Positions 14,044 through 15,872 of a stretch of DNA of 15,872 nt are shown here, piece after piece. Within the stretch, counting starts at the first letter, position 1; each line of letters starts with the position of its first letter. The stretch covers positions 1-15,872 of the forward strand of contig CAZAGT010000087.1 of assembly GCA_964484515.1 (NCBI GenBank), read 5' to 3'. The position numbers and the translations under genes were made by a program. Origin of the DNA: CAZAGT01 sp964484515 (lineage in GTDB: Bacteria; Desulfobacterota; DSM-4660; Desulfatiglandales; HGW-15). Under the pieces are notes generated by a model. The model was not told the origin of the DNA. It was given only the letters and a program-made list of their open reading frames with translations, and ran no database searches.

Positions 14044-14068
14044 ATTTGCCGTCCTCTCAGCGGCAAAT
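14044..14068. repeat. Inverted repeat ATTTGCCG/CGGCAAAT
   Basis: Perfect 8-base arms with a 9-base loop, 100 bases upstream of the rubrerythrin-like gene. No T-tract follows on either strand, so it is not a typical terminator. It could be an RNA hairpin in the leader or an operator. Confidence 0.4.
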
Positions 14069-14084
14069 AAAAGAATAGAAGACT

Positions 14085-14123
14085 CTCTGCGTTCTCAGCG
14101 ACTCTAGCAACGCGGGCGGTGAA
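14085..14123. repeat. Degenerate CTCTGCG-type intergenic repeat
   Basis: Successive units CTCTGCGTT, CTCAGCGA, CTCTAGCAA and a final GCGGGCGGTGAAAA. Phrases of this type (CTCTGCG...GCGGTGAAA) turn up between genes in many unrelated bacteria; I recall this from general experience and could not search here. Confidence 0.4.
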
Positions 14124-14167
14124 AAACACCTTCCGTCTTCAACCTAAACACCTGGATCGTCACAGAC

Positions 14168-14629
14168 ATGTTTACTTCAAGAGACGTCCTGGATTTGGCG
14201 GTTCAAATAGAGAAGAACGGCGAGAAGATCTATCGGGGTGCCCTCCAACAGGTCACACATCCGGAGATCAAGGCGTTACTCCAAAGGCTCGCGGATGACG
14301 AAGCCCGACACGTCGATTGGTTCTCGAAATTTGAAGGGACCACAAAGCATACGCTCGGCGACCCCGAGCTTGAGGAGCTGGGCAGGTCGATCCTGCTTGG
14401 GGTCCTTGGGGATCAAAGCTTCTCGCTTAAAGAGGTCGATTTCTCTAAAATGGAGCGGATCAAGGACCTGTTCAAGGTAGCCATCGAATTTGAGAAAGAC
14501 ACCGTGGTCTTCTACGAGATGATCCAGGCCATGATTGAGGATGATGAAACCGGGGCGGATCTAAACAGGATCATCGAGGAAGAGAGACGCCACATTGAGT
14601 TGTTCCAGGAATTCTTGGGCCCAGCTTGA
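14168..14629 (+). CDS. Rubrerythrin/ferritin-like di-iron protein (no rubredoxin domain)
   Basis: A 153-residue four-helix-bundle protein of the rubrerythrin class, which reduces peroxide or stores iron in anaerobes. The expected di-iron ligands are visible: Glu15 (IEKNGE), Glu45 and His48 (DDEARH), Glu109 (EFEKDTVVFYE), Glu139 and His142 (EEERRH). It has no CxxC pairs, so the rubredoxin-like domain of true rubrerythrins is absent and electrons must come from another protein. No good SD precedes the ATG at 14168; the start is chosen because the first helix begins directly after it. The methyltransferase gene follows after 94 bases. Related short proteins are annotated as ferritin family or YciE-like. 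Confidence 0.87.
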   Translation: MFTSRDVLDLAVQIEKNGEKIYRGALQQVTHPEIKALLQRLADDEARHVDWFSKFEGTTKHTLGDPELEELGRSILLGVLGDQSFSLKEVDFSKMERIKDLFKVAIEFEKDTVVFYEMIQAMIEDDETGADLNRIIEEERRHIELFQEFLGPA

Positions 14630-14633
14630 GCCT

Positions 14634-14721
14634 AAACGCCCGCAGCATTTGACTCGTTGGATCACCTAACGCCACATCTTCATTGATTTCATTCCGATTG
14701 TTTTTCCGCCATCGGGCGTTT
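14634..14721. repeat. Long-range 9-bp inverted repeat covering the methyltransferase RBS region
   Basis: AAACGCCCG (14634-14642) and CGGGCGTTT (14713-14721) are perfect complements 70 bases apart. The right arm ends two bases before the methyltransferase ATG, exactly where an SD should be, and no normal SD is present. In RNA the pairing would hide the start region. Confidence 0.45.
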
Positions 14722-14723
14722 CT

Positions 14724-15290
14724 ATGATAGATCATTTCGGTCCCTTTGCGAGCATCTATGATTGGTTCATCCGCAAGCCCAATCTCGAACTGCTTTGTGA
14801 TCTGCTCCGGTTGCCGACGGAGGGAAGATTGCTGGATGCCGGGGGCGGAACCGGCAGGGTATCCCGGCACCTGAAGTCCCTGGTGGGCGACGTGGTCGTG
14901 AGTGATCTTTCGCGACCCATGCTAAGACGGGCTCGTCGGTGTAAAGGGCTTGAGGCCGTGCAGACCTATGTAGAGCGGCTGCCGTTTCCCGATGCCTGCT
15001 TCGACAGGGTGCTTGTCGTCGATGCATGGCATCACTTTCGGAGCCAGGACCAAGCGGCGCGGGAGTTTTGGCGTGTCCTCAAACCGGGTGGACGACTACT
15101 CATCGAGGAGCAGGATATTGAACAACTGCCTATCAAGCTGGTGGCTCTGGTTGAGAGGCTTGCGCTCATGGGTAGTCATTTCTACACCTCGAAACAAATC
15201 GTTAACCAAGTTCAAAGTCACGGATTGAACGCCAAGGTAGAGCGCAACGGGCGACTCCAGTTTTGGATTGTGGCCGATAAGCGAGAGTGA
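14724..15290 (+). CDS. Class I SAM-dependent methyltransferase (Methyltransf_11 type)
   Basis: A 188-residue protein with a Rossmann methyltransferase core: motif I LLDAGGGTG (36-44) binds S-adenosylmethionine, an acidic residue ends strand 2 at Asp61 (VVVSDLSRPML), ERLPFPD (84-90) precedes strand 4 LVVDAWHHF (97-105), and LKPGGRLLIEE (119-129) is the post-motif conserved turn. It opens with FGPFASIYDWF, as in UbiE-like and related methyltransferases. The acceptor is not identifiable. No good SD precedes the ATG at 14724, and the region is part of an inverted repeat. A truncated glycosyltransferase frame begins within 30 bases of its stop, so the two probably share a transcript. Confidence 0.88.
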   Translation: MIDHFGPFASIYDWFIRKPNLELLCDLLRLPTEGRLLDAGGGTGRVSRHLKSLVGDVVVSDLSRPMLRRARRCKGLEAVQTYVERLPFPDACFDRVLVVDAWHHFRSQDQAAREFWRVLKPGGRLLIEEQDIEQLPIKLVALVERLALMGSHFYTSKQIVNQVQSHGLNAKVERNGRLQFWIVADKRE

Positions 15291-15319
15291 CTAGAGCTTG
15301 AAGTGATGGGGACTTCGAG

Positions 15320-15872
15320 GTGATCGTGGCGGATGGCGGTAGTCGTGATGCGACCATCTCCGTGGTAAGCCTGTTTGCGGCCGTGCGACTGGTGACCTGC
15401 TCGAAGGGAAGGGGAAGGCAGATGAATGCCGGTGCGGGCGTGGCCAGTGGGGATATCTTTCTGTTTCTGCACGCGGACACCTACCTTCCGCCGGCGGCTC
15501 TTGAGATGGTGGCAAGCGCCATGAAAGATCACACCGTCGTGGCGGGGTCATTTTATCTCGCCTTTGATAGCGTTCACCCCGTCCAGAAGCTCCTATCCAA
15601 AATGAGCCGCATAAACACCTTTCTTTTTACATGTGGCGACCAGGGACTTTTCTTGCGCACGGATAGGTTCAAGGCGCTTGGGGGATTTACGAACGCCCCG
15701 CTCATGGAAGACGTGGAGATCTTGCTCAACCTTAGACGAATGGGACGGGTCATAAAATTCGGTATTCCGGTGATCACGTCCGCGCGACGATTTCTGGAAT
15801 ACGGCATCATTCGCCAGCAGCTCCGCAATATCGCCCTCGTATCTCTTTTTCATATAGGTGTCTCCCCGTCCC
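15320..15872 (+). CDS. Family 2 glycosyltransferase, TIGR04283-like, N-terminus missing, runs off window
   Basis: The frame is open from just after an in-frame TGA (15299-15301) to the window end. The only starts are GTG at 15320 or 15326. The 184 visible residues match the TIGR04283 group (rSAM/selenodomain-associated transferase 2): DGGSRDAT (5-12), GRGRQMNAGAG (30-40), FLHADT with the metal-binding HAD (51-53), GDQGLF (106-111), GGF, PLMEDVEI (127-134) and VITSARRF (151-158). Full-length relatives have about 35 more N-terminal residues, with the first strand and an IPxLNE motif for the nucleotide sugar. Here the methyltransferase end takes that place. It may be a pseudogene, a deletion junction or an assembly error; translation from GTG would give a probably inactive enzyme. 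The 3' part lies outside the window. Confidence 0.72.
   Translation, partial: MIVADGGSRDATISVVSLFAAVRLVTCSKGRGRQMNAGAGVASGDIFLFLHADTYLPPAALEMVASAMKDHTVVAGSFYLAFDSVHPVQKLLSKMSRINTFLFTCGDQGLFLRTDRFKALGGFTNAPLMEDVEILLNLRRMGRVIKFGIPVITSARRFLEYGIIRQQLRNIALVSLFHIGVSPS

Larger units (their letters stand above)
13701..14167. other. Repeat-rich gap between divergent SDR and rubrerythrin-like genes
   Basis: There are 467 bases without a gene. Contents in order: heptamer repeats (13738-13773), inverted repeat (13799-13826), short dyad (13852-13866), a sequence resembling a -24/-12 promoter with one defect (TGACAC-N5-TTGCA, 13910-13925), an 8-bp inverted repeat (14044-14068), and a CTCTGCG-type degenerate repeat (14085-14123). 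No clear sigma-70 promoter for either flanking gene is visible. Confidence 0.55.

Noticed and set aside
15218..15532. Minus-strand frames opposite the glycosyltransferase
   Set aside because: Several overlapping frames of low-complexity composition lie antisense to a sequence with clear glycosyltransferase motifs.
1..15872. CRISPR array, tRNA, rRNA or insertion sequence
   Set aside because: No regularly spaced 25-40 base repeats, no cloverleaf with a T-loop, no rRNA blocks and no transposase motifs were seen. The short tandem repeats have periods of 7-9 bases.

Overview
The window looks like chromosomal DNA from a Gram-negative, probably anaerobic or microaerophilic bacterium of moderately high GC content. 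The clues are strong Shine-Dalgarno sequences, a lipoprotein with a lipobox, a rubrerythrin-like di-iron protein, a split (two-subunit) transketolase and a glycosyltransferase of the TIGR04283 type. Desulfobacterota or a neighbouring phylum (NC10, Nitrospirota) would fit, but no rRNA or other marker is present to settle it. I see no tRNA, CRISPR array, insertion sequence or phage gene.

Layout. (1) 1-3174, minus: a three-gene ABC-2 exporter operon read right to left (ATPase, six-helix permease, GldG-family protein cut by the window edge), with a 4-base ATGA overlap and a stop/SD overlap. (2) 3175-3525: a leader with a strong minus-strand intrinsic terminator ending 27 bases before the ATPase start, a candidate promoter and an 11-bp-period direct repeat. 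(3) 3526-5456, minus: groES-groEL; the GroEL tail is proline-rich, not Gly-Gly-Met. (4) 5457-6305: an 850-bp gap with heptamer repeats and a hairpin and no convincing gene. (5) 6306-8169, plus: split transketolase subunits overlapping by 8 bases. (6) 8170-8390: two terminator-like hairpins with, between them, a good sigma-70 promoter and an about 80-nt candidate small RNA carrying two anti-Shine-Dalgarno segments. (7) 8391-8909, minus: an AhpD/CMD-fold protein lacking the redox CxxC, divergent from (8) 9114-11075, plus: a secreted purple-acid-phosphatase-like metallophosphoesterase. (9) 11089-13700, minus: flavodoxin-like lipoprotein, four-helix membrane protein, and an SDR-DUF2867 fusion. (10) 13701-14167: a gap rich in inverted and short tandem repeats. 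(11) 14168-15872, plus: rubrerythrin-like protein, class I methyltransferase, and a glycosyltransferase that lacks its N-terminal strand and runs off the window.

Working together: the ABC genes form one export complex, GroES and GroEL one folding chamber, and the two transketolase halves one enzyme of the non-oxidative pentose phosphate pathway. The remaining genes are single functions with no obvious common pathway. The most interesting item is the candidate anti-SD small RNA at about 8263-8343, followed by the terminator inside the ABC operon leader, the truncated glycosyltransferase, and the inverted repeat that covers the ribosome-binding region of the methyltransferase.
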